From NCBI GenBank assembly GCA_017616695.1, contig JAFZXN010000018.1, positions 1-64,000 of the forward strand: a stretch of DNA of 64,000 nucleotides. The letters are read 5' to 3'. This DNA comes from Clostridia bacterium (lineage in GTDB: Bacteria > Bacillota > Clostridia > Christensenellales > Borkfalkiaceae). The translations under genes and the position numbers were made by a program. Shown here one piece after another: positions 25,823 to 34,718 of this stretch. Within the stretch, counting starts at the first letter, position 1. The number at the start of each line of letters is the position of its first letter. The notes under the pieces are model-generated. The model was not told the DNA's origin, ran no database searches, and was given only the letters and a program-made list of their open reading frames with translations.

Positions 25823-26335
25823 ATGAAAATTTTGATAGGCGAAGTGCTGCGCCCGCAGGGTATCAACGGCGAACTTAAAACGACCGATTATACCGACGGT
25901 TTAAACGCGGTCAAAAACGTTAAAACGGTCTTTTTGGACGACGAGGAATTTAAGGTATTGAAAATTTCGGCAAGGGATAATTGCCTCTATTTTTGCCTGC
26001 GCGGCATTTTCGATCGCAACACCGCCGAAGCATACCGCGGCAAAAAAGTCTATTGCGACCGTTCGGAGATAAATAAAAGCGACGACAGCTACTTTATCGA
26101 AGACGTGATAGGCTGCGAACTCGTTTTATCGAGCGGAAAGACCGTCGGAAAAATAAAAAACGTCTATTCTTCCAACGTCGACGTATTCGAGATAGAGACC
26201 GCGGAAGGGGACGCGTCTTTTCCGTTTCTGAAAAAGCTCGATCCCATAGTCGACCTTGCCGCAAGGCGCATCACCGTTAACGCCGCGGCGTTCACCGAAG
26301 TCGTTTTGTACAAGGAGACGGAAAATGCAGATTGA
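25823..26335 (+). CDS. rimM: Ribosome maturation factor RimM
   Basis: RimM binds S19 and helps 30S head maturation. The 170-residue product starts MKILIGEVLRPQGINGELKT (family GxIxxxhGixGelkv) and has the C-terminal PRC-like barrel (DVIGCELVLSSGKTVGKIKNVYSSN...). It overlaps trmD by 11 nt. No good ribosome binding site is seen before the ATG. It sits 80 nt behind the khpA terminator, so it may have its own weak promoter or depend on read-through. Confidence 0.9.
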   Translation: MKILIGEVLRPQGINGELKTTDYTDGLNAVKNVKTVFLDDEEFKVLKISARDNCLYFCLRGIFDRNTAEAYRGKKVYCDRSEINKSDDSYFIEDVIGCELVLSSGKTVGKIKNVYSSNVDVFEIETAEGDASFPFLKKLDPIVDLAARRITVNAAAFTEVVLYKETENAD

Positions 26336-27005
26336 TATTTTAACGCTTTTCCCCGATATGTTCACGCCGCTCAACGAAAGTATAATCGGAAGAGCGGTCG
26401 AGGCGGGCAAAGTGGAGATACGCATTCACGATATCCGCGACTACACTACCGATAAACACAAAAAGTGCGACGATTATCCCTTCGGCGGCGGCGCGGGAAT
26501 GCTTATGATGCCGCAACCGATAGCGTCGGCTATCGAGGCTATCGATCCCGACCATAAAGCGCGGCGTATATATATGTCGCCAAAGGGGAGGACTTTTTCG
26601 CAAAAGCTCGTTCCCGAGCTTATTTCGTACCCCCGACTGCTGCTTTTATGCGGGCATTACGAGGGCGTCGATCAGCGCGTTCTCGATATGTTTATCGACG
26701 AGGAGATCTCGATAGGCGACTACGTTTTAACGGGCGGCGAATTACCCGCAATGGTCGTGACCGACGCGGTTTGCCGCTATCTCGACGGAGTTATAAGCAG
26801 CGAATCTTTGGCGTACGAGAGTTTTTCCGACGAAGGGCTCGAATATCCGCAGTACACGCGCCCGCGCGAGTTTATGGGCGTGTCCGTTCCCGAAGTTCTC
26901 GTTTCGGGCAACCACGGCGAAGTGGATAAGTGGAGAAAAGAGCAGTCGCGGATAATTACCGAAAAGCTCCGCCCCGATCTCATCAAAAAGGAAGACGGTG
27001 AGTGA
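26325..27005 (+). CDS. trmD: tRNA (guanine(37)-N1)-methyltransferase
   Basis: TrmD makes m1G37 in tRNAs and protects against frameshifting. The product begins MQIDILTLFPDMFTPL and contains the trefoil-knot SAM site (LLLCGHYEGVDQRV, then EISIGDYVLTGGELPAMVVTDAV). The length of 226 residues is normal. I chose the ATG at 26325, with AAGGAG upstream and an 11-nt overlap with rimM; the frame remains open upstream only as a shadow. rplS, which normally follows trmD, is absent; rbgA comes next. Confidence 0.95.
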   Translation: MQIDILTLFPDMFTPLNESIIGRAVEAGKVEIRIHDIRDYTTDKHKKCDDYPFGGGAGMLMMPQPIASAIEAIDPDHKARRIYMSPKGRTFSQKLVPELISYPRLLLLCGHYEGVDQRVLDMFIDEEISIGDYVLTGGELPAMVVTDAVCRYLDGVISSESLAYESFSDEGLEYPQYTRPREFMGVSVPEVLVSGNHGEVDKWRKEQSRIITEKLRPDLIKKEDGE

Positions 27006-27006
27006 T

Positions 27007-27852
27007 ATGCAGACTATCCAATGGTTTCCCGGTCACATGACCAAGGCTTTACGAATGATGGAAGAAAACGTCAGGCTTTGCGACGGTTTCGTCTACGTTC
27101 TCGACGCCCGCGCTCCTTTTGCGTGTTTCAATCACAAGCTGGAAAACTTGTTTTCAAACAAGCCGACTTTGTGCCTTTTAAATAAGGCGGACACCGTTAC
27201 CGCTTCCGATATAGCTGCGATATCGGCAAAATTAAGAGGCGACCGCCGCAACGTTTTAGCGACCGTCGGAACGAGTCAAAAAGACGGAAAAGCCGTCTAT
27301 AACGCGATTATCGATATGTTTAAGGAAAAACTCGAACAGAAAAAGGCTCGCGGGATAAACAAAACGTTGCGTATTATGGTGTGCGGGATACCCAACACCG
27401 GCAAGTCTACCGTCATCAATTCGCTGTGCGGAAAAAAGCAGGCGGCAACCGGCGACAAGGCGGGCGTTACCAAGGGTAAACAATGGGTAAAGCTTTCGGA
27501 TATCGAACTTCTCGATACGCCCGGCACCATGCCGCCGAGCTTTGACAATCAGGTCTACGCGCATCATCTCGCGTATATAGGGAGCATAAACGACGCCATA
27601 CTCGATAAAGAGAGTTTACTCCTCGATTTTATAGAAGAGATCAACGAAAAATATCCTTCGGCGATACCTTCAAGGTACAACGTACCCGCGGGGCTTACGC
27701 CGATAGATACTTACGAAGCTATATGCCGTTCGCGCGGGTTCGTGCTCCGCGGAAACGAGCTTGATTACGAGCGCGGCGCTCTCGCCGTGTTCGACGATTT
27801 CAGAAAACAGAGGTTAGGTAAATTATGTCTGGAAACGTCGCCGATAAGCTGA
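27007..27852 (+). CDS. rbgA: Ribosome biogenesis GTPase RbgA (YlqF)
   Basis: RbgA is a circularly permuted GTPase needed for late 50S assembly. The product starts MQTIQWFPGHMTKALR and shows G4 first (LLNKAD), then G1 (CGIPNTGKSTVINSL) and G3 (LLDTPGTM), the permuted order. About 281 residues is the normal length. A GTG at 26998 in the same frame is an alternative start; both have acceptable ribosome binding sites and the ATG fits family N-termini better. It directly follows trmD and overlaps rnhB by 28 nt. Confidence 0.93.
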   Translation: MQTIQWFPGHMTKALRMMEENVRLCDGFVYVLDARAPFACFNHKLENLFSNKPTLCLLNKADTVTASDIAAISAKLRGDRRNVLATVGTSQKDGKAVYNAIIDMFKEKLEQKKARGINKTLRIMVCGIPNTGKSTVINSLCGKKQAATGDKAGVTKGKQWVKLSDIELLDTPGTMPPSFDNQVYAHHLAYIGSINDAILDKESLLLDFIEEINEKYPSAIPSRYNVPAGLTPIDTYEAICRSRGFVLRGNELDYERGALAVFDDFRKQRLGKLCLETSPIS

Positions 27853-28439
27853 TATACGAGCGTGAACTGATAAGTTGCGGCTATAAACTCATAGCCGGTA
27901 TGGACGAGGTGGGAAGAGGCCCCCTTTGCGGCCCCGTGGTGTGCGCGGCGGTCATTATGCCGCTTGAAGAAAGCGAGCTTATCGACGGGATCGACGACAG
28001 CAAGAAAGTTTCCGAGAAAAAGCGGCTCGTTTTAAGCGAAAAGATAAAGGAAAAGGCGATAGCCTATTCAATTTGCGAAGTTTCTCCCGAAGTCATAGAC
28101 GAAATAAATATATTGAACGCGACGAAACTATGTATGCAGAACTGCATTAAGACCATTTCGGTAAGGCCGGACGCACTTTTGGTCGACGCGGTAAAAGCCG
28201 ATTTCGGCGTATATACCCGTTCGATCATTAAGGGCGACGCGCTCTCGTACGTCATCGGCGCGGCCTCGATACTTGCCAAGGTCTACCGTGATTCGCTTAT
28301 GGAAAAATACGCCGAGATCTATCCGCAATACGGTTTCGAAAAGCATAAAGGCTACGGCACGAAAGCGCATATCGACGCCATAAAAGAGTTCGGTCCGTGC
28401 CCCATTCACAGAAAAACCTTCATCAAAAACTTTGTATAA
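27825..28439 (+). CDS. rnhB: Ribonuclease HII
   Basis: RNase HII removes ribonucleotides and RNA from RNA-DNA hybrids. The 204-residue product has the catalytic start AGMDEVGRGPLCGPVV (Asp-Glu pair), a second Asp in LLVDAVKADF, and the HKGYGTKAHIDAIKEFGPCPIHRKTF C-terminal block. AGAGGT lies upstream of the ATG. It overlaps the 3' end of rbgA, its usual partner, and is followed by a terminator built around a copy of the dispersed motif. Confidence 0.95.
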   Translation: MSGNVADKLIYERELISCGYKLIAGMDEVGRGPLCGPVVCAAVIMPLEESELIDGIDDSKKVSEKKRLVLSEKIKEKAIAYSICEVSPEVIDEINILNATKLCMQNCIKTISVRPDALLVDAVKADFGVYTRSIIKGDALSYVIGAASILAKVYRDSLMEKYAEIYPQYGFEKHKGYGTKAHIDAIKEFGPCPIHRKTFIKNFV

Positions 28440-28454
28440 GCTAAAGTGAAAATA

Positions 28455-28485
28455 TCGGGTTAATCGACTTATAGCCCGACTTTTT
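28455..28485 (+). terminator. rnhB terminator whose loop is the dispersed motif
   Basis: TCGGG (28455-28459) pairs with CCCGA (28475-28479), followed by CTTTTT. The 15-nt loop (28460-28474) is the exact reverse complement of CTATAAGTCGATTAA (copy 6 of the dispersed family). Confidence 0.75.
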
Positions 28486-28508
28486 ATAATATTTCAAGTC
28501 GTTTCGTT

Positions 28509-29648
28509 ATGAAGATATCCGTTTCGTGCGCCTCGGGGATCGAGGCCGTCACAAAAAGAGAACTTAATAAACTCGGCGTAATAAACGCGCCGGCTATCAA
28601 CGGTCGTATCGGTTTTGAGGGCGACTGGAAGACGGTCGCCGAGTGCAATATGTATCTGTCGACGGCGAGCAGGGTGTATATTGAGCTTGCCGAGTTTCCC
28701 GCGTCCGATTTCGACGAGCTTTTCGACGGTGTTTCGGATATATGCTGGGAGCGTTTCGTATCCGTCCGCGGAAAGCTTATGATAGACGTAAAACTCGTCG
28801 AATCCAAGCTCCACGCTATAACGGCTACGCGCGCCATAGTGAAAAAGGCCATCGCGAAGCGGCTTACGCGCATTTGCAAAACGGACGAATTATCGGAAGA
28901 CGGCGAAAGATACCGCATAGAGGTCTCCGTTTTCCACGACGTGGCGACTATCGCTCTCGACACTTCCGGCGAGGGGCTGCATAAAAGAGGCTACCGCGTT
29001 CTGGTCGGCGAGGCGCAGATAAAGGAAAACGTCGCCGCCGCGCTTATAGACTTGTCGGTATGGAATAAGGAAAGACCTTTTGCAGACCTGTTTTGCGGCA
29101 CGGGCACCATCGCCATCGAAGCGGCGCTGAAAGCCAAAAACGTGCCGTCGGGCATTTCGAGGAGCTTTGACTTTCTCGATTACAGATGCTTCGATAAACG
29201 AATATGGGAAGAAGTCTACGAAACGGCGGCGTCCGGCATAGACAACGGTTGCAAGGCTGTGATATTCGCAAGCGATATTGACGAAAATCAGTTAAAGCTG
29301 TGCCGCATTCACGCCAAACGCGCGGGAGTGGACGATATTATCCGCATAGAACGCAAGGATATGGCGGATTTCAGATCCGATCTTACTCGTGGCGTAGTCG
29401 TATCCAACCCGCCTTACGGGGAAAGGATGCTTTCGCGGGCGGAGATAGAAAAGCTGTACCGCGGGCTCGGAAAAGTCGCCGAAAACAACCCCGATTGGTG
29501 CTTTTACACGCTTACCGACGTGACCGATTTCGAGCAGCTTTTCGGCAAACGCGCCGACAAGAAAAGAAAGATATATAACGGCAGGATACAGTGCTTTTAT
29601 TACACGCACTTGTCGCATTTGAAAGATACGAACGGCCACCGCTCGTGA
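28509..29648 (+). CDS. THUMP-domain class I RNA methyltransferase (YpsC/RlmL-like)
   Basis: The 379-residue protein has an N-terminal ferredoxin-like/THUMP region (about residues 1-155) and a methyltransferase domain with motif I FADLFCGTGTIAIEAAL and the catalytic motif IV NPPYGER typical of N2-guanine base methylation. This is the architecture of the single-domain relatives of 23S rRNA m2G2445 methyltransferase. The RNA target here is inferred from the family. It follows rnhB after a terminator; no good ribosome binding site was found. Confidence 0.85.
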   Translation: MKISVSCASGIEAVTKRELNKLGVINAPAINGRIGFEGDWKTVAECNMYLSTASRVYIELAEFPASDFDELFDGVSDICWERFVSVRGKLMIDVKLVESKLHAITATRAIVKKAIAKRLTRICKTDELSEDGERYRIEVSVFHDVATIALDTSGEGLHKRGYRVLVGEAQIKENVAAALIDLSVWNKERPFADLFCGTGTIAIEAALKAKNVPSGISRSFDFLDYRCFDKRIWEEVYETAASGIDNGCKAVIFASDIDENQLKLCRIHAKRAGVDDIIRIERKDMADFRSDLTRGVVVSNPPYGERMLSRAEIEKLYRGLGKVAENNPDWCFYTLTDVTDFEQLFGKRADKKRKIYNGRIQCFYYTHLSHLKDTNGHRS

Positions 29649-29976
29649 TAGGTCGCATTCAGGCGTGCGCGCTTTGTAAGTCCTTTTACGAGTTGCGCTC
29701 GGTTTAAAATTCGGTGCGGCGCGCCTTATTTATCAAAAACGTAAAAAATTTACAGTAATTATATTGACTTAAAAATATAATTAATGTATAATAATATAGT
29801 TATTTAGGGTTTATGCCGCAGATTAACGTTTCGGCAACTTTAATAAAGACGCGGTATAGTTGCGCTTTCCGCGTCGTCCGATCGTAGAAGGTCGGACGAT
29901 ATTGACGCGCACTCCGCTTTTTAACGCGGTGACAAACAAGATATTTTATTAATACGCAATTTTTGCGGGAGGTTAT
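29649..29976 (+). promoter_or_regulatory. Structured 5' leader of ppdK
   Basis: Downstream of the promoter lie three consecutive stem-loops. They are TGCCG/CGGCA (29814-29836), GACGCGG/CCGCGTC (29848-29875) and TCGTCCGA/TCGGACGA-type (29874-29899). A GGGAGG ribosome binding site follows at 29967-29972. I recognise no known riboswitch class. The upstream part (29649-29760) holds a GC-rich imperfect inverted repeat that may end the previous transcript. Confidence 0.6.
29764..29792 (+). promoter_or_regulatory. ppdK promoter
   Basis: TTGACT (29764-29769) and a perfect TATAAT (29787-29792) are spaced 17 nt. They leave a leader of roughly 175 nt before the ppdK start. Confidence 0.8.
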
Positions 29977-32616
29977 ATGAGTTACAAGTACATTTATCAG
30001 TTCAAAGAAGGTAACGGCAAAATGCGTGAATTGCTCGGAGGCAAAGGCGCCAACCTGGCGGAAATGACCAACCTCGGTCTTCCTGTGCCCCCGGGATTTA
30101 CTATCACGACCGAAGCTTGCACCCAGTATTACGAAGACGGCAGGACCATCAACGCCGATATCACGGCGCAGATAATGGAATACGTGGACAAGCTCGAAAA
30201 ACAGACCGGCAAGAAGTTCGGCGATAAAGAAAATCCGCTTCTCGTATCCGTTCGTTCGGGCGCAAGAGCGTCCATGCCCGGCATGATGGACACCATTTTG
30301 AACCTCGGCATCAACGAAGAAGTCGTCGAAGTTCTCGCGAGAAAGTCCAACAATCCGAGATGGGCGTGGGACTGCTACCGCAGATTTATTCAGATGTATT
30401 CCGACGTCGTTATGGAAGTCGGCAAAAAATACTTTGAAGAGCTCATCGATAAGATGAAAGCCGAAAAGGGCGTTAAACAGGATATAGACCTTAACGCAGA
30501 AGACCTTAAAAAGCTTGCTTATCAGTTCAAGAAGGAATACGAAAAGAAGATAGGCAAACCCTTCCCGCAGGATCCTATCGAACAGCTTATGGGCGCTATC
30601 AAAGCCGTCTTCAGAAGCTGGGACAACCCGAGAGCCAACGTTTACCGTCGCGATAACGACATACCTTACAGCTGGGGCACCGCCGTCAACGTACAGATGA
30701 TGGCTTTCGGCAATATGGGTAACGAATGCGGCACGGGCGTTGCATTTACCCGCGATCCGGCTACCGGCGAAAAACGCCTTATGGGCGAATTTTTGATGAA
30801 CGCGCAGGGCGAAGACGTCGTTGCAGGCGTCCGCACCCCCAACAAGATAGAGCAGATGGCCCAGATCATGCCCGAAGTTTTCGAGCAGTTCAAAAAGATC
30901 TGCGCCATTTTGGAAGAACATTACCGCGATATGCAGGATATGGAATTCACCATTGAAAACCGTAAACTGTATATGCTCCAGACTCGTAACGGCAAGAGAA
31001 CGGCTCAGGCCGCGTTAAAGATAGCGTGCGACCTCGTCGACGAAGGTATGATCACCGAAGAACAGGCCGTTTTAATGATCGATCCGAGAAACCTCGACAC
31101 GCTTTTGCACCCGCAGTTCGACGCCAAGGCTTTAAAGAAAGCCACCGTTATGGCTCAAGGTCTTGCCGCTTCCCCGGGCGCTGCCGCAGGTCAGGTGGTA
31201 TTCACTGCCGAAGACGCCAAAGCTTGGGCTGCCGAAGGCAAGAAGGTCATCTTAACGAGACTTGAAACTTCCCCCGAAGATATCGAAGGCATGAAGGCCG
31301 CACAGGGCATTCTGACCGTTCGCGGCGGTATGACTTCGCACGCGGCAGTCGTTGCAAGAGGTATGGGAACGTGCTGCGTTTCCGGCTGCGGCGCCATCGA
31401 TATGGACGAAAAGAACAAGAAGTTCATGGTAGCCGGTAAGACCTTCCACGAAGGCGACGAGATATCTATCGACGGTTCCACCGGCAGGATATACGAAGGT
31501 ATCATTCCGACCGTTCCCGCCGAGATCTCCGGCTACTTCGGAAGAATAATGAAACTCGCCGATAAATTCAGAGTTTTGAAAGTAAGGACCAACGCCGACA
31601 CCCCCGCCGACGCTAAACGCGCAAGAGAACTCGGCGCCGAAGGTATAGGCCTTTGCAGGACCGAGCATATGTTCTTCGAGGGCGACAGGATCAAAGCTTT
31701 CCGCGAAATGATCTGTTCCGACACCGTTGAAGAAAGAGAAGCCGCGCTCGCAAAGATAATGCCCATGCAGCAGGGCGACTTTGAAAAGCTTTACGAAGCT
31801 TTGGAAGGCAATCCCGTTACCATAAGATTCCTCGATCCGCCCCTTCACGAATTCGTTCCGACCGAACCCGAAGACATCAAGGAACTTGCAATGGCAAAAG
31901 GCAAGAGCGTCAGAAAAATCAAAGCCATTATCGAATCTCTCCACGAGTTCAACCCGATGATGGGCCACCGCGGCTGCCGTCTTACCGTGACTTATCCCGA
32001 GATAGCCGCCATGCAAACGAAAGCCGTCATTCGTGCGGCGATAAACGTCAAAAAGGCTCATCCCGATTGGAACGTCAAGCCCGAGATAATGATCCCGCTC
32101 GTCGGCGAAGTCAAAGAGCTCAAGTTCGTTAAGGACGTTGTCGTAAAGACCGCAGACGCCGAAATAGCCAAGGCTAAATCCAACCTTAAGTACGAAGTCG
32201 GTACCATGATAGAGATACCGAGAGCGGCCCTTACCGCCGACGATATCGCTAAAGAAGCCGAATTCTTCTGCTTCGGTACCAACGACCTTACTCAGATGAC
32301 TTTCGGTTTCTCGCGTGACGACGCAGGTAAGTTCCTCGACGCTTATTATAACCAGAAGATATTCGAGAACGATCCGTTTGCCAAGCTCGACGTCGTCGGC
32401 GTAGGCAAGCTCATGAAGATGGCGGTAACGCTCGGCAAGAGCACCCGTCCCGAACTTCACTGCGGTATCTGCGGCGAACACGGCGGCGATCCGTATTCGA
32501 TAGAGTTCTGTAACGCGATAGGTCTCAATTACGTTTCCTGCTCGCCGTTCAGAGTCCCCATCGCAAGGCTCGCGGCAGCACAGGCGCAGATCAAACAAAG
32601 CAAGCAGGCTAAATAA
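29977..32616 (+). CDS. ppdK: Pyruvate, phosphate dikinase
   Basis: PPDK interconverts pyruvate + ATP + Pi with PEP + AMP + PPi and is a central, reversible glycolytic step in anaerobic Clostridia. The 879-residue protein has the ATP-grasp domain (LLGGKGANLAEMTNLGLPVPPGFTI at the start), the phosphohistidine loop GGMTSHAAVVARGMG with His455, and the PEP/pyruvate TIM barrel ending in ELHCGICGEHGGDP (catalytic Cys829). The length is normal. A strong promoter and ribosome binding site together with optimal-looking codons suggest high expression. The leader is long and structured. The terminator at 32627-32672 follows. Confidence 0.97.
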   Translation: MSYKYIYQFKEGNGKMRELLGGKGANLAEMTNLGLPVPPGFTITTEACTQYYEDGRTINADITAQIMEYVDKLEKQTGKKFGDKENPLLVSVRSGARASMPGMMDTILNLGINEEVVEVLARKSNNPRWAWDCYRRFIQMYSDVVMEVGKKYFEELIDKMKAEKGVKQDIDLNAEDLKKLAYQFKKEYEKKIGKPFPQDPIEQLMGAIKAVFRSWDNPRANVYRRDNDIPYSWGTAVNVQMMAFGNMGNECGTGVAFTRDPATGEKRLMGEFLMNAQGEDVVAGVRTPNKIEQMAQIMPEVFEQFKKICAILEEHYRDMQDMEFTIENRKLYMLQTRNGKRTAQAALKIACDLVDEGMITEEQAVLMIDPRNLDTLLHPQFDAKALKKATVMAQGLAASPGAAAGQVVFTAEDAKAWAAEGKKVILTRLETSPEDIEGMKAAQGILTVRGGMTSHAAVVARGMGTCCVSGCGAIDMDEKNKKFMVAGKTFHEGDEISIDGSTGRIYEGIIPTVPAEISGYFGRIMKLADKFRVLKVRTNADTPADAKRARELGAEGIGLCRTEHMFFEGDRIKAFREMICSDTVEEREAALAKIMPMQQGDFEKLYEALEGNPVTIRFLDPPLHEFVPTEPEDIKELAMAKGKSVRKIKAIIESLHEFNPMMGHRGCRLTVTYPEIAAMQTKAVIRAAINVKKAHPDWNVKPEIMIPLVGEVKELKFVKDVVVKTADAEIAKAKSNLKYEVGTMIEIPRAALTADDIAKEAEFFCFGTNDLTQMTFGFSRDDAGKFLDAYYNQKIFENDPFAKLDVVGVGKLMKMAVTLGKSTRPELHCGICGEHGGDPYSIEFCNAIGLNYVSCSPFRVPIARLAAAQAQIKQSKQAK

Positions 32617-32626
32617 TCGTTTCTAT

Positions 32627-32672
32627 AAGCCGAGGCAGGTCGTCTTTAAATCGGTGACCTGTCCCGGCTTTT
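32627..32672 (+). terminator. ppdK terminator
   Basis: A 15-bp stem with one mismatch and one wobble (AAGCCGAGGCAGGTC with GACCTGTCCCGGCTT) is followed by a short T-run. Confidence 0.8.
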
Positions 32673-32798
32673 AAAGTATGAAGGTTCTTTGTCAAATGTT
32701 TGGGTATGGCACATAGAAAAAATTCACAAAGAAAATTAAAATTTTTGCTCAGCAGATGAAGAGATTTTAAAGAGAATAAATATACAAGGCGAAAAAAT

Positions 32799-34610
32799 AT
32801 GATAGGAGAAAAATTTACTTTATTACAATATTCAGTTAACGGCATCTTGGGATTGATTGAAACGCAACAATTTGTAATTCCTGAAATTCAACGTCCTTTT
32901 GTTTGGAAAAAAAGTCAAGTTCGTGATTTGATTGATTCGTTATTTAACGGTTATCCGACCGGCTATATAATTACTTGGAAAAACCCCGACGTACAAACAA
33001 AAGACGGTGGAAAATCTAACGGTAAACACGTTTTGATCGATGGACAGCAGCGCATTACAGCTTTAATGGCTGCTATTGCAGGTAAAGAAGTTCTCGATGA
33101 AGATTTTAATTGGGGTAGGATAAAAATTGCGTTTAATCCGCTGGCTACGGATAGCACGAAACGTTTTGCCGTGCAAGACGCTTCACACTTAAAAGATAAA
33201 AGGTGGATACCTGATATATCCGTTGTATTTGCAACTGATTTTAGGCAAAGAGCGTTTGAAAATGAATACGCAACATTGAATCCTGATGTTGACTTGGACA
33301 TGTTGTCGGATATTATTGGGAAATTAAAAGGGATTGCAAATCGTCAAATCGGAGTAATCGAACTTGATCATTCCCTTGAAATTGACGAAGTAACCGAAAT
33401 ATTCATTCGTATTAACTCAAAAGGAACGCCGCTCAGCCAATCCGACTTTGTAATGTCAAAAATGGCGGCAGATATTGAACATGGAGGTAATACGTTAAGA
33501 AAGACGGTGGATTATTTCTGCCACCTTGCGGCCAAGCCTGAATTTTATTCTCAGATGATTCGCGATAAAGGCTTCCAAGGCTCTCTTTATGCAGAAAAAA
33601 TTAAATGGCTCGCAAACGATTATGACGATATATACGATCCCGATTACGGCGATATGCTTCGCGTTTCATTTATGCATCAGTTCCGTCGCGGAAAATTGGC
33701 GGATTTAGTAAGTCTTCTTTCGGGTAGAGATTTTGAGACAAAAGAATACCGTGATGATATTATCGAAGATTCATATAAAAAGATGGATGCGGGAATCCAA
33801 AAATTTATTAATGAATATAATTTTCATCAATTCATAATGGCAATAAGGGGCGCAGGGTTCATTTCAAATAAACTTTTAAATTCTGCAATGACTCTCGATT
33901 TTGCGTATACGTTGTATTTAATGTTGCTTGATGATCCCTCTATTCCCAATGAGCAAATAAAGAGATACGTTCAAAAATGGTTTGTAATGTCTACGTTGAC
34001 ATCTCGCTATATTGGTTCGCCGGAAACCGTTATGGACAGAGATATGCGTTCTATTGCGGAGAAAGGTTTTAAAAATTTCTTTTCCGAAGTTGAGGCTTCT
34101 GCTTTGTCTGATACTTTTTGGAAAGTTACTCTGCCGCAAAATCTTGAAACATCGTCGGTTAACAGTCCTGCTTTTAATACGTTTATGGCTGCGCAAATAA
34201 ATTTAAACTATAACTCTATGCTTATGAATGGAACAAAGATTGCAGATTTGGTAAACATTGCAGGAGATGTGCATCATATTTTCCCGAAAGCGTATCTCAA
34301 GAATAACGGCGTAGACAATAAAACTAAATATAATCAAGTGGCGAACTATATTTACCTTGACACCCAAGTCAATAAGGCTATAAGTGATGATGCTCCTTGT
34401 GTATATTTTGCGAAGGTAAAAACTCAATGTGAGACTAAACAAGTTGAATTGGGGAATATTTCCGATGAATCTTTATTAAAAAGCAATTTGGAGGAAAATT
34501 GTATTCCTGAGAATATATTCTTAATGGATGTTTCCGCTTATGACGAATTTCTAAATGAGCGCAGAAAGATGATGGCGGCGCTGATTGAAAAATATTACAA
34601 AGGTCTTTAA
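32799..34610 (+). CDS. DUF262/DUF1524 protein, GmrSD/SspE-type nuclease (orphan)
   Basis: The 603-residue protein starts with a ParB-like DUF262 domain: RPFVWKKSQVRDLIDSLFNGYPTG, then LIDGQQRITAL with the DGQQR motif from Asp81. It ends with a DUF1524/HNH-like domain around VHHIFPKAYL (His492-His493). Fused proteins of this kind include GmrSD-type modification-dependent restriction enzymes and SspE. In them DUF262 hydrolyses NTP and the HNH part cuts DNA; this is family knowledge. The gene is visibly more A+T-rich than its neighbours, with AAT/GAT/TTT codons dominating, so recent acquisition is likely. No modification genes lie nearby. Confidence 0.82.
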   Translation: MIGEKFTLLQYSVNGILGLIETQQFVIPEIQRPFVWKKSQVRDLIDSLFNGYPTGYIITWKNPDVQTKDGGKSNGKHVLIDGQQRITALMAAIAGKEVLDEDFNWGRIKIAFNPLATDSTKRFAVQDASHLKDKRWIPDISVVFATDFRQRAFENEYATLNPDVDLDMLSDIIGKLKGIANRQIGVIELDHSLEIDEVTEIFIRINSKGTPLSQSDFVMSKMAADIEHGGNTLRKTVDYFCHLAAKPEFYSQMIRDKGFQGSLYAEKIKWLANDYDDIYDPDYGDMLRVSFMHQFRRGKLADLVSLLSGRDFETKEYRDDIIEDSYKKMDAGIQKFINEYNFHQFIMAIRGAGFISNKLLNSAMTLDFAYTLYLMLLDDPSIPNEQIKRYVQKWFVMSTLTSRYIGSPETVMDRDMRSIAEKGFKNFFSEVEASALSDTFWKVTLPQNLETSSVNSPAFNTFMAAQINLNYNSMLMNGTKIADLVNIAGDVHHIFPKAYLKNNGVDNKTKYNQVANYIYLDTQVNKAISDDAPCVYFAKVKTQCETKQVELGNISDESLLKSNLEENCIPENIFLMDVSAYDEFLNERRKMMAALIEKYYKGL

Positions 34611-34718
34611 TGTTTTTTGTACTGCCGATAATGAGATAGAGTTATTGTGACTTGTAAAGAAACGCCAATAAGAGTGGCAAGACGTAAATACGAAATACAG
34701 AAAAAAGGAATTTATAAT

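Noticed and set aside
29800..32598. Two long minus-strand open frames opposite ppdK
   Set aside because: Both are antisense shadows of a highly biased gene; one even covers the ppdK leader and has no start signals.
32799..34610. Assignment of the DUF262 protein as SspE of a phosphorothioation system
   Set aside because: No sspABCD or dnd genes lie within the window, so only the broader GmrSD/SspE-type family is claimed.
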